Positions 17,233-25,947 of a stretch of 64,000 nt of DNA are shown in pieces. The position numbers were made by a program, and so were the translations under genes. Source of the DNA: Pseudomonadota bacterium (GTDB lineage Bacteria; Desulfobacterota; Desulfovibrionia; Desulfovibrionales; Desulfovibrionaceae); the NCBI GenBank assembly GCA_023403845.1, contig JAEYDL010000033.1, positions 124,001-188,000 of the forward strand, written 5' to 3'. The stretch's first letter is position 1. Each line of letters starts with the position of its first letter. The notes under the pieces were generated by a model. That model was not told the origin of the DNA. It saw only the letters and a program-made list of their open reading frames with translations, and made no database searches.

Positions 17233-20200
17233 TTACCGCGCTCGGCTGCGCCGGGAAAACAGGCGGGTCACGACGACGAAAAAGACGGGAATGAAAAAGA
17301 TCCCGAGAGCCGTAGCCGAGAAGGTGCCTCCCATGACGCCGGTGCCGATGGCGTTTTGGCCGCCTGAACCAGCCCCTGTGCTGATCGCCAGCGGCAGCAC
17401 GCCGAGCAGGAATGCCAGCGAGGTCATCAGAATAGGGCGCAGTCTCAGACGTGCGGCCTCCGTTGTGGCTTCGAGAAGTCCCTGTCCGCGTTCATGCAGA
17501 TCCTTGGCGAATTCAACGATCAGAATGGCGTTCTTGGCGGACAGGCCGATGATGGCGAGCAGCCCCACCTGAAAGAAGACGTCGTTGGACATGCCCCGGA
17601 GACCGGATGCGCCGAGCGCGCCGAGAATGCCCAGAGGAACGACCAGCACGACGGCGAAGGGGATAGTCCAGCTTTCATACAGGGCGGCAAGACTCAGAAA
17701 GACGACGAGGATGGACAGGGCATACAGGTAGGGGGCCTGCGATCCGGTCAGGCGTTCCTGAAAGGACATGCCGGTCCATTCATAGCCGATACCTTCGGGG
17801 AGCTGGCCGGCAAGTCGTTCCATTTCTGCCATGGCCGTTCCAGAGCTGACCCCGGGGGCGGCCGAACCCTGGATGAATATGGACGAAAAGCCATTATAGC
17901 GTTCAAGCTGCATAGGGCCGAATGTCCAGTTCGCCGTACCGAAGGCGGCAAATGGAACCATATCTCCGTTGCTGTTGCGGAAATACCAGCGGTTGAAATC
18001 TTCAGGCGTCATGCGGAACGGCGCGTCGGCCTGAACATAGACGCGCTTGACACGGTTCCGGTCGACGAAGTCGTTGACGTAGTTGCCGCCCCAGGCCGTG
18101 GACAGGTTGTCGTTGATGTCGCCGAGATCCAGCCCGAAGGCGCTGGCCTTGCGGTCGTCCAGATCGATCTGGAGCTGCGGCGTATCTTCAAGCGCGTTGG
18201 CCCGCACGTTCCATAACAGGGGACTCTGGTTTGCAAGCTCAAGGAACCGGTCTCGCGCGGCAAGCAGCCTTTCATGGCCGAGTCCCGCATAGTCCTGCAG
18301 CTGGAGAGCCAGTCCGGACGAGCTTCCCATGCCTCTGATCGCGGGAGGAGCCGATACGAAGATTTCCGCGCCGCGAATGGATGAAAAGGCCTGCTGCGCC
18401 CGGCGGATCACGGCCTGAACATGCTGTTCGGGTTCCGTGCGCTCGCTCCAGTCCCGCAGACGGATGTTGGCCTGCGCGGTACTCTGACCCCGGTTGCTGC
18501 CGCCCCCGTTGCCGATGGTCATCATGAGTCCCTGAACTGTATCCGTTTCTTCTTCCAGAAAGTAGCGCTCGACCTCTTCCGCGATCTTGAGTGTTTCGGT
18601 TTCGGTCGCTCCGGCGGGAAGGCGTATCTGTACGCTCATGACGCCCTGGTCCTCTTCAGGCAGAAACGACGTGGGCATTCTCTGGAACAGCCAGACCAGC
18701 GCCACGCCGAACAGGAGATAGAGGCACATGATCCGGCCTGTCCGGCGAAGCAGCCGGCTGACGACGCTGCGATACCCTGTCTGGGCACTCTCGAAGGTCC
18801 GGTTGAACCAGCCGAAAAAACCGTTCTGGGAAAGTTCCTGCTGTTCATGACGGAGAATCGTGGCGCACAGGGCCGGAGTGAGCACTATGGCGATAAGGAC
18901 GGAGAGAGCCATCGACGACACGATGGTGATGGAAAATTGCCGGTAGATGGCGCCCGTCGCGCCGCCGAAAAAAGCCATGGGAACAAAGACGGCGGACAGA
19001 ACTACGGCAATGCCGATCAGCGCGCCGGTGATCTGTTCCATGGAACGGATGGTGGCTTCTCTGGGCGGCAGATTCTCTTCGCGCATGACGCGTTCCACGT
19101 TTTCCACCACGACGATGGCGTCGTCCACAAGCAGGCCGATGGCGAGAACCAGACCGAACATGGTCAACGTATTGATGGAGAAGCCGAAGGCTGCCATGAC
19201 GCCGAACGTGCCCAGCAGCACGATGGGCACGGCGATGGTGGGAATTATGGTCGCCCGGAAATTCTGGAGAAAGAGATACATGACCACGAACACAAGGGCG
19301 ATGGCCTCAAGCAGGGTCTTGACCACTTCCTGAATGGAGATGCGCACGAAGGGCACGGTGTCGTAGGGGGACACGACCTTGACCCCGGCCGGGAATCCCG
19401 GCTTCATGCGTTCCAGAAAGGCGGAAACTCTTTCGGCCGTTTGCAGCGCATTGGCGCCGCTGGCCAGCTGAATGCCGATGCCGGCCGCAGGTTGTCCATT
19501 GTAGCGGGAGGACATGGTATAGTTTTCCTGCCCGATTTCCACACGAGCCACGTCGCGCAGAAAGACGGAGGAACCGTCCCGGTTCACTCTGAGCAGAATG
19601 TTTTCGAATTGCTCGGGCGTATTCAGCTTTTTTCGCGCATTGACCGTGACGTTGAGCTGCTGCCCGTCCACGATCGGACTCGCGCCGATCTGGCCTACGG
19701 AAAGCTGCACGTTCTGGGTGGAGATGGCGTCGGCAACATCCTGAGGAGTCATCTTGTAGGAATACAGTTTCGCGGGATCAAGCCAGATGCGCATGGCGTA
19801 TTGCGCGCCGTAAAGGGAAACCGCGCCGACGCCGTCGATGCGGCTTAACGGGTCCTGAATGGTGGACGCGACGAAGTCCGCAAGGTCCACAGCGCTCATG
19901 GAACCGTCTTCGGACACGAAGGCGAACATCTGGAGAAAGGAATCAGAAACCTTGTTTACCGTGACGCCCTGCCGTTTCACTTCATCCGGGAGGGATGGCA
20001 TGGCGAGTTGCAGCTTGTTCTGGACCTGCATCTGCGCCGTATCGGGATTGACCGAGGAATCGAAGGTCAGGCGCATGGTCATGCGGCCGGCGGAACTGCT
20101 GCCCGAGGTCATGTACAGAAGACCGTCAATGCCGTTGAGCTTTTGTTCGATGACCTGCGTCACCGTATCTTCCAGCGTTTGCGCCGACGCGCCGGGATAG

Positions 20201-20343
20201 TTGACCTGAAGGCTTACGACAGGAGGCGCGATGCTGGGATACTGGGAAACGGGCAGGCGGAAGATGGAGATGCCTCCGGCCAGCATGATGAGAATGGCTA
20301 TGACCCAGGCAAATACCGGACGGTTGATGAAAAATCGTGCCAT
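17233..20343 (-). CDS. RND multidrug efflux permease, HAE1 (AcrB/MexB) family
   Basis: Proton-driven inner-membrane pump of 1036 residues, the standard AcrB length. It starts MARFFINRPVFAWVIAILIM. The two-fold repeat of helices and periplasmic porter/docking loops is intact. Helix 4 carries the proton-relay pair in LAIGLLVDDAIVVVENVERVM; the conserved helix-10 region NAILIVEFAKDLHERG and the C-terminal AISTGAGSGGQNAIGTGV segment are present. GGAG lies 6 bases before the start. Unusually, neither a membrane-fusion protein nor an outer-membrane factor is adjacent: the upstream 390 bases are empty and a terminator follows. Partners must be encoded elsewhere. The substrate range is unknown. Confidence 0.93.
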   Translation of the reverse strand: MARFFINRPVFAWVIAILIMLAGGISIFRLPVSQYPSIAPPVVSLQVNYPGASAQTLEDTVTQVIEQKLNGIDGLLYMTSGSSSAGRMTMRLTFDSSVNPDTAQMQVQNKLQLAMPSLPDEVKRQGVTVNKVSDSFLQMFAFVSEDGSMSAVDLADFVASTIQDPLSRIDGVGAVSLYGAQYAMRIWLDPAKLYSYKMTPQDVADAISTQNVQLSVGQIGASPIVDGQQLNVTVNARKKLNTPEQFENILLRVNRDGSSVFLRDVARVEIGQENYTMSSRYNGQPAAGIGIQLASGANALQTAERVSAFLERMKPGFPAGVKVVSPYDTVPFVRISIQEVVKTLLEAIALVFVVMYLFLQNFRATIIPTIAVPIVLLGTFGVMAAFGFSINTLTMFGLVLAIGLLVDDAIVVVENVERVMREENLPPREATIRSMEQITGALIGIAVVLSAVFVPMAFFGGATGAIYRQFSITIVSSMALSVLIAIVLTPALCATILRHEQQELSQNGFFGWFNRTFESAQTGYRSVVSRLLRRTGRIMCLYLLFGVALVWLFQRMPTSFLPEEDQGVMSVQIRLPAGATETETLKIAEEVERYFLEEETDTVQGLMMTIGNGGGSNRGQSTAQANIRLRDWSERTEPEQHVQAVIRRAQQAFSSIRGAEIFVSAPPAIRGMGSSSGLALQLQDYAGLGHERLLAARDRFLELANQSPLLWNVRANALEDTPQLQIDLDDRKASAFGLDLGDINDNLSTAWGGNYVNDFVDRNRVKRVYVQADAPFRMTPEDFNRWYFRNSNGDMVPFAAFGTANWTFGPMQLERYNGFSSIFIQGSAAPGVSSGTAMAEMERLAGQLPEGIGYEWTGMSFQERLTGSQAPYLYALSILVVFLSLAALYESWTIPFAVVLVVPLGILGALGASGLRGMSNDVFFQVGLLAIIGLSAKNAILIVEFAKDLHERGQGLLEATTEAARLRLRPILMTSLAFLLGVLPLAISTGAGSGGQNAIGTGVMGGTFSATALGIFFIPVFFVVVTRLFSRRSRAR

Positions 20344-20732
20344 GAACTGCTCCGATGGGCTCGCGGAGGTGTGTTTTTGCGGAAGCGCGGCATCACCGTT
20401 GATCGGCTGCAGGCGTTTGCGTGGTGTCGCGTTCGTGCGTATTCGATGACGGACCTTGACTGTCCCCCATGTTACGTGGATCGAGAGGCAAAAGATAGTC
20501 TTTCTTGTGTTAGTTATGACGTTGTCGGGGGGCGGTCCCTTTCCTCTTGTGGCAGGCCGGGTTCATGGAGGGAACGGGGCCGGTGGGGAACAGGGCGGAT
20601 CTGAGTCAGACTACCGGGTGAAGGGTAAAGAAAACGTTAAGAGAGCCGTACGGCATCTGCCGGATTGTCGGATTCGTACTTGTCACATTCCCGAGGAGGA
20701 TCTTTCGACAGGGCCGGGGTTCTGGCGGTCAT
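20344..20732. other. Intergenic region upstream of the RND pump gene
   Basis: A 389-base gap between two minus-strand genes. It must contain the promoter of the pump gene. Overlapping short ORFs lack ribosome-binding sites and domains. I see no clear operator palindrome and no adjacent regulator gene. Confidence 0.4.
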
Positions 20733-21182
20733 TCAGGAAGTGATCTTGCGGCGACGGACGGCGGTGAGTTCTTCCAGCGCGGCGAGCACCTCTTCGCTGG
20801 AGGAAACGATGCATGCGCAACTTCCTTCTATCATGGCGTTGACCCGGGAATGCCCCGTATCGCCGCCCTGACGGAAATCCGTCCGGATGCCGATCACGGG
20901 GATGGCCCGGGCGAAGGCATACCCGATTTCCCATGCCGTGCCGTCGTCAACCTGAGCGCCGTCCAGAAGAGCGATCACGACGTCGCAGCCATCCAGTGCG
21001 TTTCTGTCCGCTTCCATGATGCGTCGCGGCGCCTCCTCGCCCCAGTTTGCCACTTCCTGCTGAGAAAAAAGCTCAAACGGCCAGACGACATCATAGCCGG
21101 CCTGTTGCAGGCGTCTTTTGAACAGCCTGTGCCATTGTTGTTCCGCTTCGCTGAATAGCGGCCCGGCCTGATAGATACGCAT
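20733..21182 (-). CDS. Nucleoside 2-deoxyribosyltransferase-like protein
   Basis: A 149-residue cytoplasmic protein of the nucleoside 2-deoxyribosyltransferase superfamily, which exchanges or hydrolyses bases on deoxynucleosides or deoxynucleotides. It begins MRIYQAGPLFSEAEQQW, with the conserved AGPLF loop. The acidic catalytic/ribose-binding region is visible in DRNALDGCDVVIALLDG, and the family signature DDGTAWEIGYAFARAIPVIG near residue 90 is strong. Start 21182 has GGAGCAATT directly upstream; the longer frame adds 34 unconserved residues. A role in nucleotide salvage or house-cleaning is plausible. It stands alone next to the tRNA-Ala-flanked accessory block. Confidence 0.85.
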   Translation of the reverse strand: MRIYQAGPLFSEAEQQWHRLFKRRLQQAGYDVVWPFELFSQQEVANWGEEAPRRIMEADRNALDGCDVVIALLDGAQVDDGTAWEIGYAFARAIPVIGIRTDFRQGGDTGHSRVNAMIEGSCACIVSSSEEVLAALEELTAVRRRKITS

Positions 21183-21381
21183 AATTGCTCCGTTCTGCGA
21201 AATGTGTTCCCGGGGTGAAGTGCGGGGCGGGCAGGATGGATAACATCTTTCTGCCTTGCCCGCGTGCCATATCTGAGTCGTCAATCAGGAGACAGGAAAC
21301 GAAAGACGCAGATAAGGGCTGATGCGGAACCCTGACAGCGCCGAAAGCCGACAGAGTCGGACTGGAAGAAGGATAAACGAA

Positions 21382-21410
21382 AGGGACTCGCGATAATCTC
21401 GCAAGTCCCT
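21382..21410 (-). terminator. Terminator of the first tRNA-Ala gene
   Basis: Inverted repeat with arms AGGGACTCGCGA and TCTCGCAAGTCCCT, 9 bases beyond the tRNA 3' end on the minus strand, followed by CCTTTCGTTT in that orientation. Confidence 0.6.
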
Positions 21411-21411
21411 G

Positions 21412-21496
<85 letters not shown>

Positions 21497-21508
21497 GGCT
21501 GGAGTTGC

Positions 21509-21536
21509 TTGTAAGAAAAAGCCGGGTCCCTGTCAA
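21509..21536 (-). promoter_or_regulatory. Promoter of tRNA-Ala copy 1
   Basis: On the minus strand TTGACA (21531-21536) is followed after 16 bases by TTACAA (21509-21514), placing the start site a few bases upstream of the tRNA 5' end. Confidence 0.6.
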
Positions 21537-21634
21537 GCCTTCCTGATTCAGTTTGCAGGATTTTTTCGAGGATGCGAAATGCATCGCCGTGCTCTGCCTG
21601 TACGTGAAGTGCAAGGGCAACTGGACAAAATTTA

Positions 21635-21664
21635 TTGAAAAAGGACACAACAATTTTGTATAAT
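21635..21664 (+). promoter_or_regulatory. Strong sigma-70-like promoter inside the tRNA-flanked block
   Basis: TTGAAA (21635-21640), an 18-base spacer, and a perfect TATAAT (21659-21664). The expected start site is about 21671, almost exactly at the ATG of the small ORF at 21673, so a transcript would have essentially no leader. Confidence 0.55.
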
Positions 21665-21672
21665 CTGCGCAC

Positions 21673-21885
21673 ATGGATGATCCTGCACAAAGGGTAACTG
21701 TATATTCACAGCAAACCTTCATTAAAGACTGGCCTCAGCCTTCCATCCTTAATTGTGGGGAAATAAAAGACCCCGCTGATTGTGTCGTTTATACAACCAT
21801 CGGAGCCTGGGATGACAGGAGGGGTGAAGGCCATGTCGAAAAATGGAATCAACTGAAAACAGTAACACCACCGTTTGAACAATAA
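21673..21885 (+). CDS. Hypothetical 70-residue protein
   Basis: Short ORF (MDDPAQRVTVYSQQTFIKDW...) directly behind a near-consensus promoter. It has no Shine-Dalgarno sequence, and the predicted transcription start is within about 2 bases of the ATG, so translation would be leaderless. There is no recognisable domain, signal peptide or membrane helix. The composition is ordinary (several Trp, Asp, Lys), unlike typical GC-rich shadow ORFs. It lies in the AT-rich tRNA-flanked block. It may be a real accessory gene, or the promoter may serve a non-coding RNA. Confidence 0.3.
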   Translation: MDDPAQRVTVYSQQTFIKDWPQPSILNCGEIKDPADCVVYTTIGAWDDRRGEGHVEKWNQLKTVTPPFEQ

Positions 21886-21919
21886 AAATATCCGTTGTGA
21901 TGAGAAGAGGGGCAGGTCA

Positions 21920-22822
21920 TCAGTCTGAATGCTGTTTGCGAGCATAACTGGAAGTTACGATAAATGCCCCTGCAATAACGAGTATGGCCGCTACTGGTTT
22001 TTCCCATGTGAAAGTGTCCTGTCTGACTGCAATAGCGACAATTGCTGTCACAACAGGTTGGAGATTCATATAGATACTGACGGTTGTCGCTCGTAAATGC
22101 TTCAGGGCCACAGGCATGAGGAGATAACCAATGGCTGTGGAAAAAATAAAAATGTATGCGAGAAGTCCAATTGCCTGTATTGTTGGTTTTGATATAAATA
22201 TTGGTTGTTCAAAAAGCTCGCTTCCACCAAATGGAAGCAATATGATGGCTGTGAATAGAAATAACCATCGCATCACAGTTACAGGAGAATATTTTTGTGA
22301 TACATTATGAGTAATAATTATATATAAACTATAACTGAGTCCTGCAAGAAAAGAAAAAAAGATCCCAAGCAAATTACTGGGATCATAGACTCCTATATAT
22401 GAACGCATTATTAAAAGTGAAGCTCCTGAAATTCCTAGTGCAACACCGGCTACTTTTATGCGCGTAATCGATTCGCCTAATACTATTGAAGCCAGCAACA
22501 TGACTATTGCAGGATTTAACGCCGTAATCATAGCGTAGTGTACCGGTGTTGTATATTGAAGGCTTATCATCATAAAAAATTGAGCACCAACAAACCCCGA
22601 CAGACCTCCAGCTGCAATAGTAATCAAGTCCCGGTTACTAACGCGCTCACGAGGAATGACGAGGCACGTTCCCCAAAAAAATACAGCAGCAAAAAGAATA
22701 CGTGATAATGTAAAACCCATCGGCGTCATCCACGGTAATAAACCTTTTGCTACCGGGGTATTCAGTCCAAAAAATAAATTTGCTGCGATGGCAGATATAT
22801 GACCGATAACTGAAGCTTTCAT
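21920..22822 (-). CDS. EamA/DMT-superfamily transporter
   Basis: Inner-membrane permease of 300 residues with ten predicted helices arranged as two EamA repeats (about 5-137 and 150-290). The repeat signatures are NLFFGLNTPVAKGLL near the start and the helix-4/5 region VHYAMITALNPAIVMLLASI. Relatives export amino acids or metabolites; the substrate is not deducible. The gene is markedly AT-rich, with A/T-ending codons unlike the GC-rich neighbours, and lies between duplicated tRNA-Ala genes. Both facts indicate horizontal acquisition. The upstream DNA (22823-23000) is very AT-rich and the start has no clear ribosome-binding site. Confidence 0.85.
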   Translation of the reverse strand: MKASVIGHISAIAANLFFGLNTPVAKGLLPWMTPMGFTLSRILFAAVFFWGTCLVIPRERVSNRDLITIAAGGLSGFVGAQFFMMISLQYTTPVHYAMITALNPAIVMLLASIVLGESITRIKVAGVALGISGASLLIMRSYIGVYDPSNLLGIFFSFLAGLSYSLYIIITHNVSQKYSPVTVMRWLFLFTAIILLPFGGSELFEQPIFISKPTIQAIGLLAYIFIFSTAIGYLLMPVALKHLRATTVSIYMNLQPVVTAIVAIAVRQDTFTWEKPVAAILVIAGAFIVTSSYARKQHSD

Positions 22823-23278
22823 ATAGTTATAGTGTGGTATAATTAACTTGTTTTATTGCAGTATGTTTAAATATATGAATTTTATCTTGAAAACGCATGA
22901 TATAAAATACTGTATATTAGTATGACTGAATATATATTCCCCATTGAATGCAATTTGGGCATCCGCAGTGTGATGAATGCTTATGGAAAATTAATTCACT
23001 ATTAATTTCACGATATTAGTGTCAATTTGCTTACGAGGGCAAGGCTTGTTTTAATAGCTGTATCGTTGATCTGATGGAGTGCATGCCAAAACATTTGGAA
23101 GTCAATCTGCGGTGCATATTGATAGAACATTTCCTGTTCGATCTTCTTTGGTTCGGTGGCTACGGACTGGCGTAAAGACCGATAAAGGTCGTCAGGGTAA
23201 GGCCAGCAGTATTGTGGTAATCTTTTTCTTGTCGTTCTCCTTCCATGTTGAGGTGTCGCGTTGAGAAGAAGGTTACTA

Positions 23279-23995
23279 TGCGGTTCTGGTTGTTGATAGA
23301 GACATTTTTGGCATTTTTTTGCCTGATTCTTGCATGCGAAGGTAGCGGGTTGCCATAAACCAAGGCTGGTTAACCCCAGAATGGGTAATGTGATGGTATT
23401 GGGGGGGATACTGATTCCATCTGTTTCAGTCGTCGTACGGTTAAATATCTGAAGCTGTCTTGGCGCGTGTTGAATTGGGTATTCTCCAGCAGTCCTGCCG
23501 GAATTTTTGAGAGCGCAGGAAAACGCCACGCTTACGCGAATGGTGTTCTGTCCGGGGCTTCAGCGCGGAATTTCCCGATGGCTGGCGGGAGATATACGAA
23601 GGGGAGGCTGTACTGTTGCAGTCGCCGAACGGGAAATACGGGGTCCTGACTTTGGTGATGGAATATGAGGCGGGCAACCTGCCCCTGCTCGTCAAGGACA
23701 GGGGTGCGGCGGGGAAGATCAGTCGGCTCGGAGAGAATTCCTGCATATACGAGACTGATCGCTTCCCAAGGGGGCCCGGGAGGAGTTCCTCAAGGTGGCC
23801 AATTCGTTATCCGGAAATACTGCGGACAGACTGTGCGTTCGGTCAAGGGCCTTATTGAATTTAACGGCGGCGGCAATAACCATGATATGGCGGGAGTGAG
23901 CGATCAGTACGGAAAGAACGCCTTTCTGCGTCTGTATCTGGATGACGAACCGGTATCCGGGCTGCTCATGCTTTCCATTGTTCTGTTGTATTGAA
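23279..23995 (+). pseudogene. Decayed lipoprotein gene fragments
   Basis: A start with good AAGAAGG spacing at 23279 gives a 26-residue lipoprotein signal (MRFWLLIETFLAFFCLILAC plus a few residues) that ends at a stop. Downstream, protein-like sequence is spread over three frames. One stretch reads GFSAEFPDGWREIYEGEAVL and continues to about 23720. A second, AREEFLKVANSL, is near 23770. A third, KNAFLRLYLDDEPVSGLLML, ends about 23995. No single frame is open through the region. I infer a lipoprotein gene broken by frameshifts and possibly a deletion; family unknown. It sits in the tRNA-flanked block. Confidence 0.4.
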
Positions 23996-24406
23996 CCAAA
24001 GGGAGAGGGTGACGATGTGGGCAAGGCGGAAACATCAAAAAGTATTTTGCCATCGATTTTCAGGTGCACGGCAGCGTCGAGCAGTTCCCCCTCTCATTCT
24101 TTTGACGGTACGTTTTACCATTTGCATGCCCCTGATGGCGAAACGACTCTCCTCTTGTTATAGCCATTTTCGTCACTCCGGGCAGGACCGCAAAGAAGAC
24201 TCTTCCTGTATCTGCTCGTCGCCGTGCCGATACAGAGGGGCTGGACTGCCGTCATGGATGGGGCAATAGAAAAGGGCGAGGAAGCGTCCTGTATAGCGCG
24301 GAGTGAAAACGTTCTTCGAGAAGGTCTGATTGATGGCGCACGCGCGTTTCAGCGGGGAGATTTGCAAGGCGTCGCGAAAACGCGGGTCTCCACATGTGAC
24401 TGGATA

Positions 24407-24433
24407 CAAAAAAAGGCTTACAAAGTAAGCCTT
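24407..24433 (-). terminator. Rho-independent terminator of tRNA-Ala copy 2
   Basis: Perfect 8-bp stem (AAGGCTTA/TAAGCCTT) with a 5-base loop, followed on the minus strand by a run of eight T residues. It starts 9 bases after the tRNA 3' end. Confidence 0.85.
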
Positions 24434-24434
24434 A

Positions 24435-24519
<85 letters not shown>

Positions 24520-24531
24520 TCGGTGAAAAGA

Positions 24532-24560
24532 GTTCTAGCGAAGAGCCTCAGAGGTGTCAA
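24532..24560 (-). promoter_or_regulatory. Promoter of tRNA-Ala copy 2
   Basis: On the minus strand TTGACA (24555-24560), a 17-base spacer and TAGAAC (24532-24537), ending 14 bases before the tRNA 5' end. It is unrelated in sequence to the promoter of copy 1 apart from the hexamers. Confidence 0.6.
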
Positions 24561-24804
24561 CTGGTTTTTTCGAGATACTTCGAATTTCCTTCCTGATCTG
24601 TCCGGGGGGTGGCATGCGGTCTGATTCAGAACCTCCGGCGGAGGCAAGGGAAAGAAGGGGCTGGCCGGGAAGAAAGGAACGGGCAGAGGTTGTTCGAAGT
24701 TGTTGACAGCGCTCTGAACCTTGCCCAGAATAAAAAGGATGTTGGCACGATAATCTGTTTTGGTCCCGGGAGGGGCCATCGGGCCTCCGGCCCCGGGAGA
24801 ACCC

Positions 24805-25947
24805 ATGCGTTTCATGCGATTGGCCCTTTGGGCGATTTTGATGACAGTAGCGGTCTCCGTAACCGCATGGGCCGACGGGTCCGCAGAAAAGGCCGCGCCG
24901 AAGAAGTGGCGGATCATCTACGTGGAGGGCGGCCCCTACACGAACTACCAGCAACTGCTGGCTGGAACCGCCCGGGGACTGGCGCGGCTCGGCCTTATCG
25001 ACAACGGAAACGTGTCCGTTCCTTCGGGGACGGAAAGCTCCAGAGAAATGTGGGAATGGCTGTCCCGAAATGCCGGCGGTTCCCGTATTGAATTCGTGCG
25101 GGACGGCTACTATTCCTCCAACTGGGATGCCGTGGAAAGAGAGCGCGTCAGGGAGGCCATCACAAACCGTATCCGGGACAGGAAGGATGTGGACATGATC
25201 TTTGCCTTCGGAACCTGGAGCGGTCTGGACATGGCCCGAAACGTGAAGGATATTCCCGTGTTTTCCATGTCCGTATCCGATGCCGTGGGGGCGGGGATCG
25301 CCATGTCCCCGGAGGATTCAGGGCAGGACAATCTCCATGCGCAGGTGGAGCCGGGCCGTTACAGAAGGCAGATCGCCGTATTTCATGAGGTTTTCAAGTT
25401 CAAACGGCTGGGGGTTCCCTACGAAGATACGCCGGAAGGCCGCAGCACGAGTGCCATGGATGAAATCGAGGCGGCCGCCGAAGAACTGGGAATCGAGCTT
25501 GTGCGGTGCACCACGCCGCTTGATTTGCCCGATCCGGACGAGTCGTTCCGGAATCTGAAGCAGTGCGTCACGACTCTGAGCACCTCTTCCGACGCCGTCT
25601 ATCTGACGTTGAGCGCAGGGATTCAGGGAAACCGCATGGTGGAACTGCTGCAGCCCATCGTGGACGCGGGCATACCGTCCTTTTCGCAGGGAGGTCCCAA
25701 CGAAGTCAGGCTCGGTGTGCTTATGAGTCTCGCTCAGGCCAGCTTTCTTGACTGGGGGCAGTTCGAGGCCGACTGCATCGCCAGAGTCATCAACGGTGAG
25801 AAGCCCCGTATGGTCACGCAGATATTCGAACCCGCTCTGGGGCTGGCCATCAATCTCAAGATGGCCATGCTGATCGGCTGGAATCCGCCTCTGGAAATCT
25901 TGGCGGCGGTCGATGAAATCTATCAGCAGATCCAGAACGCCGAATGA
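24805..25947 (+). CDS. ABC-type solute-binding protein (ABC_sub_bind/TrpX-like)
   Basis: Periplasmic binding protein of 380 residues with a cleavable signal peptide (MRFMRLALWAILMTVAVSVTAWA). The mature part has the two-lobed periplasmic-binding-protein type I fold: KKWRIIYVEGGPY, VDMIFAFGTWSGLDMARNVKDIPVFS and a second lobe beginning FKRLGVPYED. This resembles the ABC substrate-binding family of TrpX. ATG 24805 has GGGAGA 6 bases upstream. No ABC permease or ATPase genes are nearby. Instead its stop overlaps (ATGA) a sensor-MFS fusion gene, so it probably presents ligand to that protein. The ligand is unknown; the operon's racemase and acetyltransferase suggest an amino acid or derivative. 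Confidence 0.8.
   Translation: MRFMRLALWAILMTVAVSVTAWADGSAEKAAPKKWRIIYVEGGPYTNYQQLLAGTARGLARLGLIDNGNVSVPSGTESSREMWEWLSRNAGGSRIEFVRDGYYSSNWDAVERERVREAITNRIRDRKDVDMIFAFGTWSGLDMARNVKDIPVFSMSVSDAVGAGIAMSPEDSGQDNLHAQVEPGRYRRQIAVFHEVFKFKRLGVPYEDTPEGRSTSAMDEIEAAAEELGIELVRCTTPLDLPDPDESFRNLKQCVTTLSTSSDAVYLTLSAGIQGNRMVELLQPIVDAGIPSFSQGGPNEVRLGVLMSLAQASFLDWGQFEADCIARVINGEKPRMVTQIFEPALGLAINLKMAMLIGWNPPLEILAAVDEIYQQIQNAE

Noticed and set aside
23008..23529. 173-codon minus-strand ORF in the tRNA-bracketed block
   Set aside because: No ribosome-binding site or domain, and it overlaps the lipobox-bearing start on the + strand. A stretch (FYQYAPQIDFQMFWHALHQI) looks mildly protein-like, so a degraded gene cannot be fully excluded.
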